A stretch of DNA of 64,000 bases from a virus. Shown here in pieces: positions 30,711 through 39,155 of this stretch. Made by a program: the position numbers and the translations under genes. The notes beneath the pieces are model-generated. The model was not told the origin of the DNA. It was given only the letters and a program-made list of their open reading frames with translations, and searched no databases. The stretch is taken from IMG/VR virus record IMGVR_UViG_3300042482_001138, positions 186,001 through 250,000 of that record, one strand, 5' to 3'. Position 1 is the stretch's first letter; each line of letters opens with the position of its first letter.

Positions 30711-31273
30711 AAGTAACCTACAGTAACAAAATTTACTGTTGTGTATATTTTATTTGATTTAGACTTTTTTACTGAACAACTTATCATACCTGAAAATCCA
30801 TTCGGATCTTTAAACATTGATTCGATTGTTAATTTGTGATTCTTTGAGGATAACCAACCGTTAAAAATTGATTTTGACAAATCATCATAAGTCAAAAAAT
30901 TACCTTCGGCCATTGAAATTATTTCTGCCGATTGATCGATGAAAAGTATACTCGGATTTTTTGAACCACATTTCCCATTTGTAAAATTAAATAATTCTGA
31001 GTACAACATTGTGTTCAATCCTTCGTTATTCACATCCATTTCCAAATGAAAGGGACTATCTTGTTTAGAATTCAAAGTTGAAGTTTTATCAGAAACACTG
31101 TCTCTAAGAGTTTTGGATGAATAAAGTTCACAAAGACCAAGTGATTTTCTATATGTATTAATTTGATAAAGTACTTTTGTTTCTAACAAGGTGAAATTGA
31201 AATTATTGTAGTCAATTTTTTGTGATAAAGTTGTAAATGATAATAAAAAACAAAATAACAAGATCGACTTCAT
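30707..31273 (-). CDS. Secreted CAP-domain (SCP/PR-1) protein
   Basis: 188 residues. Signal peptide MKSILLFCFLLSFTTLSQ, then a CAP-like domain: QINTYRKSLGLCELYSSKTL at the front, AEIISMAEGNFLTYDDL, then FNGWLSSKNHKLTIES and IYTTVNFVTVGYF at the end, matching the usual N-x-W-x-x-S-x-x-H ... T-V-N-F pattern. Exported to the host periplasm or surface. It has a TATCTTTG element upstream; a paralogue lies at 33331 on the same strand. The CAP role in phages is unknown. Confidence 0.75.
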   Translation of the reverse strand: MKSILLFCFLLSFTTLSQKIDYNNFNFTLLETKVLYQINTYRKSLGLCELYSSKTLRDSVSDKTSTLNSKQDSPFHLEMDVNNEGLNTMLYSELFNFTNGKCGSKNPSILFIDQSAEIISMAEGNFLTYDDLSKSIFNGWLSSKNHKLTIESMFKDPNGFSGMISCSVKKSKSNKIYTTVNFVTVGYF

Positions 31274-31290
31274 AACAATTTTAATATATA

Positions 31291-31298
31291 CAAAGATA
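31291..31298 (-). promoter_or_regulatory. Host-type -7 element TATCTTTG
   Basis: Minus-strand TATCTTTG 17 nt before the ATG of the CAP protein at 31273; no good TTG at -33. Confidence 0.45.
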
Positions 31299-31363
31299 GT
31301 GTTTTTTAATATCGCTAACTAATTATAACTAAAAAAATATACAGATTTTTTTCTGTTGGTTGA

Positions 31364-31371
31364 TATTTATA
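31364..31371 (+). promoter_or_regulatory. TATTTATA late promoter motif
   Basis: 14 nt before the ATG at 31386. Confidence 0.5.
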
Positions 31372-31385
31372 ATAAAAATAATTTT

Positions 31386-33302
31386 ATGAACAAAAGTTAT
31401 AGCAAGATTAGGCACATCCAAGAATTAAACCGAAGACTGGATGAAAGTCGTAATGAAAAAAATGAAGAAAAATATTTGTTTGAAAGTTTTGGAACAAAAA
31501 ACGAAAAAAACATATATCTTGATCTAATAGAAAAACAAAGAATTTTGGAAGAAAATTTAAAATTTGGTAATAAAAATTTTTTATTTGAAGCCGAAGAAGA
31601 AATTGATGTCGAAGATGAAAATTTAGATGACGAGTCTGGTTTGGAAACTGAAGCAGATTATGACGAAATGATTAAATTATATCCTAATGAATTTAAAGAG
31701 TTTTTACAAGATTTTATAAAACAAGTTGAAGCTTCGCCTGAAGCTAATGAACCAGAATCTTTGTCTGAATCATTACTCGATGATAATCAAGCTTTATTAA
31801 TTTTGGAAAGGTGTTGTGCGTTTGGTGATAACTGTTATTTGGCAGACTGTTTCAAAAAAAATACCAAATTCAAAAGATGGATGAGAAGGCAAAAAAGTGA
31901 TCTAAGACAATTTAACACGAGACTCAAAAGAAAATTCAGAGATTGGATGCGTAATATTAAAGACATAGACTTAGATATTGAATTCAAAAAACATAAAAAA
32001 AGAAAGAAAAAGAAATCCCGAATACAAAGTAAGAGACCAAAAAGTTTACAAAAAACATGGGCAAAAAACAAAAGAGGTACCATCAAAATAGGAAGGGCCA
32101 GATGGTTAACATTTGGTAAAGGAAAAGGTTCTGAATATGAAGAATTTGATTCTGAAGAAAGTCAAGAACCATCAATTCCTGAAGAACAATGGGCAAGCTA
32201 TTTACAAGAAAATGACGGAAAAATGGTAAGTCTTATGACAAAAGTTTCGAAACAAAATTGGAATACATTAAAAACTGATCCTGATGATATTGGATATGCA
32301 GTTGCCGTTTTAGAAAGATTCAATGACACTTATGAAGAAAAGAAATGGAAAAAAGTAGGGGTTGGTTTGGATGTAAATACTTTCAAACAAGAAATTGAAC
32401 AGGATCCAATAATAAGTGATATTGAAGGTGAAACACAAGATTATCCTTACCAAACTTTTGACTTTCCATTTGATATGGCTGCAGAACCAAATTTATTTGT
32501 TAATAACCAATGGACAGAACAATATGCCACAGTATTTTCACAACAAGTTGATACATTAGTTAGTCAGGTTAGTGAAGTATTAAAAGGTTTGAACCCACCA
32601 GAAGGTAAACCTAAAGGTTATATTAAGGCATTATATTTAGAGTCTTCAGCGTCAAGATTCAGAAATGGTGGTTTGGCTAGTGATCTTTCTTTTTTAGAGT
32701 TATCAAATAAAAGATTAGATACCGCAAAACAAATCATTTATAATAAATTGAATGCAGTTGGTGTTGGGTCAGATGCCCAAACATTAGTAAGTTTCAAACC
32801 GGAAGGTGCTAATGGGGATGGTTCATCTGGACCAAATCCACCATTGAAATATGGTTATGTACCTAAAGGAAATGTAAAAATGGAACCTTTTTGTGCTAGT
32901 GGAAAACAAGAATGTACAATAGGTGGAAAGGTTGTTAAAAGAAATGAACTTGGAGAACCACACGCCACCGAAAAAGAGTACGATAAATACAAATATATCA
33001 GAGGTACTATCGTAATAGTCTTTAACGATACGGTTAAAAAAGATCCTGATGTCACGCCACCAAAACAAGATCCGAAGGAATTTGAGCCTGATTTTGAAAT
33101 AATTGAAACAGATACTTATCCAATTTATTTCTACGCACCTGGTAAAAAACCTTTTAGGATACCAATTCCAGGTATCAGAATTAAATGGAAGAAGTTATTT
33201 GAAAAAAGATCATTCGTGAGACGTGGTATACCAACTTACGGACCACCTAATAAAAAACCAGGATCAACGAAATGTGAATTTTTTGGTGAAAACGGAAGAT
33301 AA
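31386..33302 (+). CDS. Large leader protein, basic centre and OmpA-like C-terminal region
   Basis: 638 residues. Leader MNKSYSKIRHIQELNRRLDE (cut after E20, then S). An acidic segment near 75-105 is followed by a very basic one near 155-215 (KKHKKRKKKKSRIQSKRPKS) that could bind DNA. From about 410, YLESSASRFRNGGLASDLSF and LELSNKRLDTAKQIIYNKL recall OmpA-type domains, as does KYIRGTIVIVF later. The C-terminus is Pro/Lys-rich. Packaged DNA-associated or wall-binding protein is a guess. Confidence 0.72.
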   Translation: MNKSYSKIRHIQELNRRLDESRNEKNEEKYLFESFGTKNEKNIYLDLIEKQRILEENLKFGNKNFLFEAEEEIDVEDENLDDESGLETEADYDEMIKLYPNEFKEFLQDFIKQVEASPEANEPESLSESLLDDNQALLILERCCAFGDNCYLADCFKKNTKFKRWMRRQKSDLRQFNTRLKRKFRDWMRNIKDIDLDIEFKKHKKRKKKKSRIQSKRPKSLQKTWAKNKRGTIKIGRARWLTFGKGKGSEYEEFDSEESQEPSIPEEQWASYLQENDGKMVSLMTKVSKQNWNTLKTDPDDIGYAVAVLERFNDTYEEKKWKKVGVGLDVNTFKQEIEQDPIISDIEGETQDYPYQTFDFPFDMAAEPNLFVNNQWTEQYATVFSQQVDTLVSQVSEVLKGLNPPEGKPKGYIKALYLESSASRFRNGGLASDLSFLELSNKRLDTAKQIIYNKLNAVGVGSDAQTLVSFKPEGANGDGSSGPNPPLKYGYVPKGNVKMEPFCASGKQECTIGGKVVKRNELGEPHATEKEYDKYKYIRGTIVIVFNDTVKKDPDVTPPKQDPKEFEPDFEIIETDTYPIYFYAPGKKPFRIPIPGIRIKWKKLFEKRSFVRRGIPTYGPPNKKPGSTKCEFFGENGR

Positions 33303-33307
33303 AAAAT

Positions 33308-33332
33308 AAAAGGGGACTAAGTCCCCTTTTTT
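33308..33332 (+). terminator. Rho-independent terminator
   Basis: AAAAGGGGAC / GTCCCCTTTT with loop TAA; can work in both directions between convergent genes. Confidence 0.8.
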
Positions 33333-33882
33333 ATTTAGTAGATCTAATACAGATATTAAATGAAGATTTATTTTGATAAACCCCAAATCCGTAAGTTGTA
33401 TGTTCACTATTTAACAACATATTCATGTGGGAATCAGAACTAATAAAGATATCAAAAATACAATCAGCGATTACTTTGTTTACATCGGTACTATTGTAGT
33501 CAATTTTACTAATTAAAATAAAATTAATAGTTGCAATTACCTCATCTTCGTTTTCTGATAAATTCACATCATGACAAAAACTTTCAGAAAGTTTTTTTGC
33601 GTAAGATTTTGATTGTTTTGTCATTTCTTTATTTTCAGTAACAGATGGCTTACCATAATCAGATCTGAAATTATTAAATGATGTCAAAAGATAACCATTA
33701 ATTTTTAATGTATCAATTTTAGATAACATTTCTGATGATGGGTAAGAAAAATTTCCACCATTTATTGGTGTTATTCTTTTTGTGGTTTTTGAAAAAGACC
33801 AAACATTAGAATACAAATCAAATGTTTGTGAAAAACAGTTAAAGTAAAAAATTAAGGAAAATAAAATAGAAAAAAATTTCAT
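33331..33882 (-). CDS. Secreted CAP-domain-like protein
   Basis: 183 residues, paralogue of 30707. Signal peptide MKFFSILFSLIFYFNCFSQ, then LLTSFNNFRSDYGKPSVTEN, SYAKKLSESFCHDVNL (CAP-type His), SDSHMNMLLNSEHTTYGFGV and a final SFNICIRS strand. The S-x-S-H-x-x-x-L-L block matches the CAP signature. Minus strand with a TATATTTG upstream. Probably exported and folded outside the cytoplasm. Confidence 0.72.
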   Translation of the reverse strand: MKFFSILFSLIFYFNCFSQTFDLYSNVWSFSKTTKRITPINGGNFSYPSSEMLSKIDTLKINGYLLTSFNNFRSDYGKPSVTENKEMTKQSKSYAKKLSESFCHDVNLSENEDEVIATINFILISKIDYNSTDVNKVIADCIFDIFISSDSHMNMLLNSEHTTYGFGVYQNKSSFNICIRSTK

Positions 33883-33905
33883 TTTGTTTTTTTTTGGTTA
33901 TAACA

Positions 33906-33913
33906 CAAATATA
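33906..33913 (-). promoter_or_regulatory. Host-type -7 element TATATTTG
   Basis: Minus-strand TAnnTTTG match 23 nt before the ATG at 33882; the -33 position has TTA instead of TTG. Confidence 0.4.
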
Positions 33914-33926
33914 CAAGATTTTATGA

Positions 33927-33934
33927 TATTTATA
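33927..33934 (+). promoter_or_regulatory. TATTTATA late promoter motif
   Basis: 18 nt before the ATG at 33953. Confidence 0.45.
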
Positions 33935-33952
33935 ATAAAAAACAAAAAAATT

Positions 33953-34273
33953 ATGAAAAGAATAGTTAGATTGACAGAATCAGACCTTACAAGAATTGTA
34001 AGAAGAGTGATTTCAGAACAAGAAGAAGCCTTTATCGAACAAATTGATTCGGAATTAGATTCTGTTCCTGAAGAAGGGGAAGATCCTGGTTTATTAGAAA
34101 GAATTATAAATAAAATTCAAGATGCCGGTCACGATGTGGAAATGATTATTAGAAGATTGAAAAGAAACGGTAGAAAATTCAAAAAACACATTTCTAGACA
34201 TTTCCAACAAGAAATGATACAAGGTAAAAAAATGTGGAGAAGAATCAGAAAGAAATTAAATAGAATGTTTTAA
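33953..34273 (+). CDS. Leader protein, RLTESDL class, basic C-terminus
   Basis: 106 residues opening MKRIVRLTESDLTRIVRRVI then SEQ (cut after E22). Start moved to 33953 to give this leader. After an acidic linker (SELDSVPEEGEDPG) the protein is highly basic (RRLKRNGRKFKKHISRHFQQ), suggesting binding to packaged DNA, like the internal proteins of T4-type heads. Inference from composition. Confidence 0.73.
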   Translation: MKRIVRLTESDLTRIVRRVISEQEEAFIEQIDSELDSVPEEGEDPGLLERIINKIQDAGHDVEMIIRRLKRNGRKFKKHISRHFQQEMIQGKKMWRRIRKKLNRMF

Positions 34274-34308
34274 GTTCCGAAGTATAATTCCATTATACAT
34301 CCACTACT

Positions 34309-34335
34309 AAACCCCAATTTTTTTGGGGTTTTTTT
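34309..34335 (+). terminator. Rho-independent terminator
   Basis: AAACCCCAA / TTGGGGTTT and T-run. Confidence 0.78.
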
Positions 34336-34345
34336 GTTTAATTTA

Positions 34346-34353
34346 TATTTATA
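34346..34353 (+). promoter_or_regulatory. TATTTATA late promoter motif
   Basis: Ends 5 nt before the ATG at 34359. Confidence 0.5.
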
Positions 34354-34358
34354 AGAAT

Positions 34359-35018
34359 ATGGAAAAAAGAATTTCAGATAAAAAAAGTAGAAACTTTATA
34401 TTCAGAAGATATGGGTACATTAGACCAATAATCGATAGGGAAAAAAAAGACCAAGAACCTTGTTATTATAAAGATAAATATGGTGAGTTTGAAGGGTTCA
34501 AATACTACATGGAAACCGTTTCCACATCGGTTGTTGAGTTTATAATGTATTCTTTACCTGACTTTCATGATATGGATTCTGATGAAGAAGAAAATATGGT
34601 TGATAGTCTTTTAGGAGCCTTTGACGATATGTTTTTTAATGAAATCGAAGAATATTATTTTAATTTTGATTGTGGTGAATATTTTCAAAACTTGTCCACA
34701 ATATACGAATCGGTTTCACATCAAGTTTTAAGAAGACTTAGAAGGATCCAAGAAGTTAGAGACACAATAGAATTCCAAATGGAAATCCAAGACCCGTGTG
34801 ATTTTGAAGATAGTGAAGAATTTGCCGATTTTTGTATTGGTGAAGGCCTAAGTTTTTTTTATGGTGATGAAAACTATGAAAGAGAAGATGATATATTTGC
34901 AGATGAAAATGATAATGAAGATAGTGGTAGGGAAGAAATAGAACAAATGATGTATGAAGAATATTTTGACAAATTAGTTAAGTTTTGGGATGAAATTGTT
35001 AAATACGGTAACTGTTAA
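34359..35018 (+). CDS. Two-module LLRR protein
   Basis: 219 residues. Module 1 from residue about 12 (NFIFRRYGYIRPIIDREK, then YGEFEGFKYYMETVS), module 2 from about 121 (QVLRRLRRIQEVRDTIEF). Between them I115-Y116-E117, then S, is an (I/L)-x-E site, in the same position relative to LRR as in 16888 and 18608. Strongly acidic C-terminus. A single-module paralogue (35021) follows 2 nt later. Confidence 0.7.
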   Translation: MEKRISDKKSRNFIFRRYGYIRPIIDREKKDQEPCYYKDKYGEFEGFKYYMETVSTSVVEFIMYSLPDFHDMDSDEEENMVDSLLGAFDDMFFNEIEEYYFNFDCGEYFQNLSTIYESVSHQVLRRLRRIQEVRDTIEFQMEIQDPCDFEDSEEFADFCIGEGLSFFYGDENYEREDDIFADENDNEDSGREEIEQMMYEEYFDKLVKFWDEIVKYGNC

Positions 35019-35020
35019 TT

Positions 35021-35305
35021 ATGAAAATGGATCCACAACTTTTACGAAGATATGTTTTGATTAAAGAATTAATTGATAATTCATATGATGTCTTAAGATC
35101 CGAAGTTTGTGATTATGCTTTTTCTGATTTTTTAGAAGAAGTTTGTTGGCAAGTTTCAGACCATTTGGATTTAGAAACTGTTGACTCAATTGAAAAAATA
35201 CATAGATGGGTTAGAAATAATTTTAACGACTACATTAGAGAAAATTTCAATAATTTATTAAATGAAGAAAATTGTGATGATGATTTCTATGATGATGTAG
35301 ATTGA
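35021..35305 (+). CDS. LLRR module protein, leaderless form
   Basis: 94 residues: MKMDPQLLRRYVLIKELIDN ... FSDFLEEVCWQVSDHLDLET ... acidic C-terminus (NEENCDDDFYDDVD). A single module, contiguous with the two-module gene at 34359. Unknown function. Confidence 0.7.
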   Translation: MKMDPQLLRRYVLIKELIDNSYDVLRSEVCDYAFSDFLEEVCWQVSDHLDLETVDSIEKIHRWVRNNFNDYIRENFNNLLNEENCDDDFYDDVD

Positions 35306-35398
35306 TTATTCATCATTATTTTTTTTTGTATTTAAAAAACAAAAACCAATTATCAACCAACCAACAACTAAAGTAAAAACTAATTTGAATATCATCAT
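35306..35398 (-). CDS. 30-aa membrane peptide
   Basis: MMIFKLVFTLVVGWLIIGFC then a polar tail (FLNTKKNNDE), in the gap between two plus-strand genes. One membrane span with a positive N-terminus. No promoter identified; could be chance. Confidence 0.35.
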   Translation of the reverse strand: MMIFKLVFTLVVGWLIIGFCFLNTKKNNDE

Positions 35399-35405
35399 CT
35401 AAGTA

Positions 35406-35413
35406 TATTTATA
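35406..35413 (+). promoter_or_regulatory. TATTTATA late promoter motif
   Basis: Ends 5 nt before the ATG at 35419. Confidence 0.5.
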
Positions 35414-35418
35414 AGTAT

Positions 35419-35874
35419 ATGTTAACAAAAAAACAAATTCAAGGATTCAAAATTCTCAATAATATTGTATGTACTGAATTTCCATACATAAAAAAAGTTG
35501 AGCCAGTACTTTCAGAAATTGATAGATATCAATTTTCTTTAAATGTTTTAGTGCATGTTGATGTTTTTGAAGTCAAAGATACTTTGAATTTAGAATTTAG
35601 ATCGGACTTATCAGATAAAAAAAAGGAAAATCTTGTAGAATATATTTTAAGTATGAATGATTGGGGATATAATTATTTATTTACTATTTTTGATAAAAAG
35701 TTTGAAGAAAAAACCAATCGAAACTTCAATATCAAAATTGAAACCTTTATGAATAGAGTGTACCATCAATTACCAAAAGATATGGTAGTTTTGGAAGACT
35801 ATGAGTCTCTATTAAAAATTAAAGAACCTAAAGATCTTGAAATTAAAACTCTTATTTTTGTAGTCAAAAAATAA
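35419..35874 (+). CDS. Unknown 151-aa protein
   Basis: Opens MLTKKQIQGFKILNNIVCTE, with strands in the middle (VLVHVDVFEVKDTLNLEF) and a helical end. The opening is not one of the clear leader classes, but it has the late promoter motif. Layout recalls other alpha-then-beta small proteins here. No family recognised. Confidence 0.65.
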   Translation: MLTKKQIQGFKILNNIVCTEFPYIKKVEPVLSEIDRYQFSLNVLVHVDVFEVKDTLNLEFRSDLSDKKKENLVEYILSMNDWGYNYLFTIFDKKFEEKTNRNFNIKIETFMNRVYHQLPKDMVVLEDYESLLKIKEPKDLEIKTLIFVVKK

Positions 35875-35891
35875 TTTTATTCTTTTTTTGA

Positions 35892-35899
35892 TATTTATA
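35892..35899 (+). promoter_or_regulatory. TATTTATA late promoter motif
   Basis: 15 nt before the ATG at 35915. Confidence 0.45.
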
Positions 35900-35914
35900 A
35901 AGAAACATTTTTAT

Positions 35915-36652
35915 ATGAAAAGAATTATTATTTCTGAAGAAGAAAGAAATCATATTTTAAAATCCCATGGTTTGAACGAATCATTGCCAGAACTTGATGT
36001 TTTTCCAATTCAGGGTGGTAAGTATAATATTGGATACGACCCAAAATGGGACGACTTCAACAACCCTATGGGTACCGCAAACAGTGACTACTCAAGACAA
36101 GCAACCCATGCTGGCGCTGGTGGACATTTACATGGTCATATAGGGGTAGATATTTTTGGACCCAAAGGTACACCTATTTTAGCGCCTGTTGATGGTAAAG
36201 TTAAATATGGTGGTAACGGTTTAACTGTGATAATAGAAGATCCCGAAACAGGATATTCACATTGGTTAGGTCACTTGGATACACGTACAGTAAATGAAGG
36301 TGATTTTGTATTTGCAGGTCAACAAGTGGGTACTTTAGGTAATACAGGAAACGCACAGGGAACAGCACCTCACCTACATTACAATATTTACAGTACTAAC
36401 GCAGGATTTTATTCAGGCGAAGATCCTTTAAACATATTAAAAGGGGCGATCAATAAGACACCCAAAAAACCACAAGAAGTAGAGTATGAAGATTTAGGTA
36501 CGAAATTTAAAAGCGCCTTCAAAAAAATATTTGGATCCGAAGAAAAAGATGAAAAAGGAAACGTCAAAGCTGAAGATGAACATGATCTTTGGGATAAAAT
36601 GAAAATTGCTGGAAGTGTTTTCTTTGATAAAATTAAAAATATCTTTGATTAG
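35915..36652 (+). CDS. Leader-bearing M23 (LytM-type) peptidase
   Basis: 245 residues; start 35915 gives MKRIIISEEERNHILKSHGL then NE (L-N-E, cut after E22, then S). The M23 domain is complete: H75 and D79 in GHIGVDIF, H120 in HWLGHLD, and H153-L-H155 in TAPHLHYNIY. Such zinc endopeptidases cut peptidoglycan cross-bridges. Followed by a charged C-terminal tail. Together with 24038 and 36938 it forms a set of packaged wall hydrolases. The M23 call is strong; packaging is inferred. Confidence 0.9.
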   Translation: MKRIIISEEERNHILKSHGLNESLPELDVFPIQGGKYNIGYDPKWDDFNNPMGTANSDYSRQATHAGAGGHLHGHIGVDIFGPKGTPILAPVDGKVKYGGNGLTVIIEDPETGYSHWLGHLDTRTVNEGDFVFAGQQVGTLGNTGNAQGTAPHLHYNIYSTNAGFYSGEDPLNILKGAINKTPKKPQEVEYEDLGTKFKSAFKKIFGSEEKDEKGNVKAEDEHDLWDKMKIAGSVFFDKIKNIFD

Positions 36653-36653
36653 T

Positions 36654-36941
36654 ATGGGACATATTAGAATTTCTGAAAGAGAACTTATAAATACAATCAA
36701 AAAAATTATAAATGAAAATAGTGATTTTGTTACAGGTATTTCTGCATCAGAAAGAGCTGAATTAGTTGACGATGTTATAAACAGAATAAATGAATTTGGG
36801 GACGAGTATATTATTGCGTTGAATAAATTGAATTATGAATTTCAACCAAAAAGAATTAAAAGAATGGAAAGACCTAGATCTATGGACGATGTAGAACTAC
36901 CTAAAGGAATAAAAATTAGTAAAAGTATTTTTCCACGGTGA
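36654..36941 (+). CDS. Small leader protein
   Basis: 95 residues. Start 36654 gives MGHIRISERELINTIKKIIN then EN (I-N-E, cut after E21). The remainder is helical (AELVDDVINRINEFGDEY) with a basic C-terminal segment (PKRIKRMERPRSMDDVEL). Between the two wall hydrolases, and coupled (GTGA) to the NlpC gene, so possibly a partner. Unknown function. Confidence 0.68.
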   Translation: MGHIRISERELINTIKKIINENSDFVTGISASERAELVDDVINRINEFGDEYIIALNKLNYEFQPKRIKRMERPRSMDDVELPKGIKISKSIFPR

Positions 36942-37621
36942 AAAAAGAACAATTCAACATATTAGAAATTGAAAAAAGAAGGATTCTTGAAATGCATAAT
37001 TTCAAAGGGAGTTACATTTCTGAAGAAAAAAAACCTACTTTTTTGGTTTTGGAACAAGAAGAAGAAAATCCTGTTACAACTAACACAACAAGTATACCAC
37101 CCGAAGTAAATCTCAACTCAAACAATGAAGATTTACCTACTATGGAGCCACTTAAACCTGAAAAAATAGATGTCACTCTACCATCACCGGAAATTGTGGA
37201 AATTGGTAAACAGTATTTAGGTAAACCATATGTCTATGGTGCCCAAGGACCAAATAAATTTGATTGTAGTGGTTATGTAAGATATTTACTATCCAAAACG
37301 GGTTTATTGACAGATATAAACGACACATCTAAACTTCCTAGAACTGCTTCAGGAATGTATTCATCACCATCATTAACCAAAGTTAGTATGGAGGAAATAA
37401 AACCCGGTGACTTAGTTTTTTTTAAATCAGGATCAAAAATTAGTCACGTAGGTTTGATTTCCAAAGTCGATCAGGATGAAAAAAATGAAAAAATATTTCA
37501 TATGTTACACGCGTCTTCATCATCGGGAACCCAAGATACAGAACAAACTCAATATACAAAAAAAGGTGTAAATAAAACCCCATATTGGGCACCAAAGATC
37601 GCCGGTTTCGGAAGAGTTTAA
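36938..37621 (+). CDS. Leader-bearing NlpC/P60 peptidase
   Basis: 227 residues from GTG 36938, overlapping the previous TGA. Leader MKKEQFNILEIEKRRILEMH then GSYISE (I-S-E, cut after E29). After a Pro/Thr/Asn-rich linker, the NlpC/P60 domain spans about 85-227 with C110 (KFDCSGY), H170 (KISHVGL) and H191 (MLHASSS) as likely catalytic residues. Family role: cuts gamma-D-Glu-diaminoacid links in peptidoglycan. Strong family call. Confidence 0.9.
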   Translation: MKKEQFNILEIEKRRILEMHNFKGSYISEEKKPTFLVLEQEEENPVTTNTTSIPPEVNLNSNNEDLPTMEPLKPEKIDVTLPSPEIVEIGKQYLGKPYVYGAQGPNKFDCSGYVRYLLSKTGLLTDINDTSKLPRTASGMYSSPSLTKVSMEEIKPGDLVFFKSGSKISHVGLISKVDQDEKNEKIFHMLHASSSSGTQDTEQTQYTKKGVNKTPYWAPKIAGFGRV

Positions 37622-37624
37622 ACT

Positions 37625-37939
37625 ATGAAAAAATTGTTTATAAATAGAATTTTAAAAGAGTATGTAATGACCGAGTCATTAATTTACGATGATAATTCGT
37701 TTATTGATGAAATTGATCAGATAAAAAGACTTTCTGAACAAGATCCTGAATTTGAAAACAAACTTGATAAAATTTGGAACACTTTAGAAATTAAAGTTAA
37801 AAAAAGTGGTGGTGATATGTCAAACATTAAAACAAGCGTGAATACTTTGTTAAAAATGTTCGTTGAAAAACTAAAAGATAAAAGTAAAAATCCAGCTGTT
37901 TGGATAAGGAGATATAATGTTTGTAAATTATGGAAATGA
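37625..37939 (+). CDS. Small leader protein
   Basis: 104 residues. Leader MKKLFINRILKEYVMTE, then S (M-T-E, a variant site). Helical remainder with a Lys-rich stretch (NTLEIKVKKSGGDMSNI) and a C-terminal NVCKLWK. ATGA-coupled to 37936. Not recognised. Confidence 0.65.
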   Translation: MKKLFINRILKEYVMTESLIYDDNSFIDEIDQIKRLSEQDPEFENKLDKIWNTLEIKVKKSGGDMSNIKTSVNTLLKMFVEKLKDKSKNPAVWIRRYNVCKLWK

Positions 37940-38451
37940 CCAAAAATGTAAATGTTGATAATATTTATTCTGACAGTTTGGAAAGAATCAAATTGTTGTA
38001 TTCTGAATTCAAGAACTCTAAGGCAATAGTGTATGAATATTATCGTAGATTACACTTAGACATAACAAATAGTACTTTTGGTAAAGTTAGAAAAGAACTT
38101 ATAGAAATTATAGATAACGCCAAATCAGGAATTGTTGATTTAAAAACTGAAATAGTTAAGTACTTTAAAAAAAATAAAAGTTTAGTAACTAAATATTCTT
38201 TTGAAAGTGCATTTTCATTCGTAAAAAAAATTGATTATATAAAAAACCAAAATGCTAAAACCTTGTTACCATCAATAAACAAGGTTATAGTTAGATTAAC
38301 TAATTTAGAATTTGCAGATAAAAACAAATTTAAAAAACTGATAAATAAATTTTATTTTATTTTGAATAACTATATCAAAATATTAGTACCATCAGATAAA
38401 AGTGATTTTTTGATGGGATGGGTACTTGGAAAAGTTAATCCCCAAAATTAA
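37936..38451 (+). CDS. Unknown helical protein
   Basis: 171 residues from the ATG in ATGA (37936). Almost entirely helical and Lys-rich (LHLDITNSTFGKVRKELIEI; NKFKKLINKFYFILNNYIK). No leader; it may be a partner of 37625. Stops just before a terminator facing the FKBP gene. Confidence 0.65.
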   Translation: MTKNVNVDNIYSDSLERIKLLYSEFKNSKAIVYEYYRRLHLDITNSTFGKVRKELIEIIDNAKSGIVDLKTEIVKYFKKNKSLVTKYSFESAFSFVKKIDYIKNQNAKTLLPSINKVIVRLTNLEFADKNKFKKLINKFYFILNNYIKILVPSDKSDFLMGWVLGKVNPQN

Positions 38452-38465
38452 TTGGGGATTTTTTT
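38437..38465. terminator. Bidirectional terminator
   Basis: AATCCCCAA / TTGGGGATT with T-run on the plus side, between convergent 37936 and the FKBP gene. Confidence 0.75.
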
Positions 38466-38889
38466 AATTAACTTCCAAAACTTCAAGATCAAAGATTAAT
38501 TTTTTACCCGCTAATGGGTGATTACCATCCAATTTAACATTTTCATCACCAACCTCAATAACTCTAAAATTTATTGGACCCATTGGTGTATTTGCTTGTA
38601 ACATGTGACCAACAACAACACCTTCAGGGACTTTGTCTTTAGGAACTTCTTGAATCATATTTTCGTTGTATTGACCATAAGCCATATCGGACTCAATTTC
38701 AATTGTTTTCTTGTGACCAACTTCCATGTCGATCAAACCGTCTTCGAACCCTTTTATAAGTTGTCCTTGACCTAAAGTGACCGTCAATGGATCTCTTCCT
38801 TCATTTAAAGAAGAATCGAATACGGTACCGTCTTCTAATTTACCCGTGTAGTTTACAGTCACGGTGCTGTTGTTTGTAATTTTTACCAT
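38464..38889 (-). CDS. FKBP-type peptidyl-prolyl isomerase, SlyD-like
   Basis: 141 residues. FKBP core: VTVNYTGKLEDGTVFDSSL, LIKGFEDGLIDMEVGHKKTI, and an insert-in-flap region typical of SlyD (VVGHMLQANTPMGPINFRVI, HPLAGKKLIFDLEV). SlyD proteins are proline isomerases and chaperones. It lacks the His-rich metal tail of E. coli SlyD. It may help fold virion proteins; phage copies are uncommon. Upstream a TTG-N18-TACATTTC resembles a host promoter. Confidence 0.92.
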   Translation of the reverse strand: MVKITNNSTVTVNYTGKLEDGTVFDSSLNEGRDPLTVTLGQGQLIKGFEDGLIDMEVGHKKTIEIESDMAYGQYNENMIQEVPKDKVPEGVVVGHMLQANTPMGPINFRVIEVGDENVKLDGNHPLAGKKLIFDLEVLEVN

Positions 38890-38934
38890 AATTTTTTTCT
38901 TTTAAAAATAATTAAATGAAATCGAAATGTAAAA

Positions 38935-39105
38935 TCAAAAAAACAGCAACAATATAAAAAACACGATATTTACTAAAATTCTTATTATATATAACCAAAG
39001 AAATAACCCCATAAACTTGAATATGATGTCTTCTTTTTTAAATTTTAATAGGTCAAATAAAAAATTTTTTATTGACGGCCAATATGACTTGATTAAGTTT
39101 AACAT
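38935..39105 (-). CDS. 56-aa membrane protein upstream of FKBP gene
   Basis: MLNLIKSYWPSIKNFLFDLL, a charged bridge (KFKKEDIIFKF), then a long hydrophobic end (MGLFLWLYIIRILVNIVFFI). It lies 45 nt upstream of the FKBP gene on the same strand, probably co-transcribed. One or two spans; unknown role. Confidence 0.55.
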   Translation of the reverse strand: MLNLIKSYWPSIKNFLFDLLKFKKEDIIFKFMGLFLWLYIIRILVNIVFFILLLFF

Positions 39106-39141
39106 AACCAAATTATATTATTTTTTTTTTATTAATCAATA

Positions 39142-39149
39142 TATTTATA
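39142..39149 (+). promoter_or_regulatory. TATTTATA late promoter motif
   Basis: Ends 6 nt before the ATG at 39156. Confidence 0.5.
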
Positions 39150-39155
39150 AGTAAT

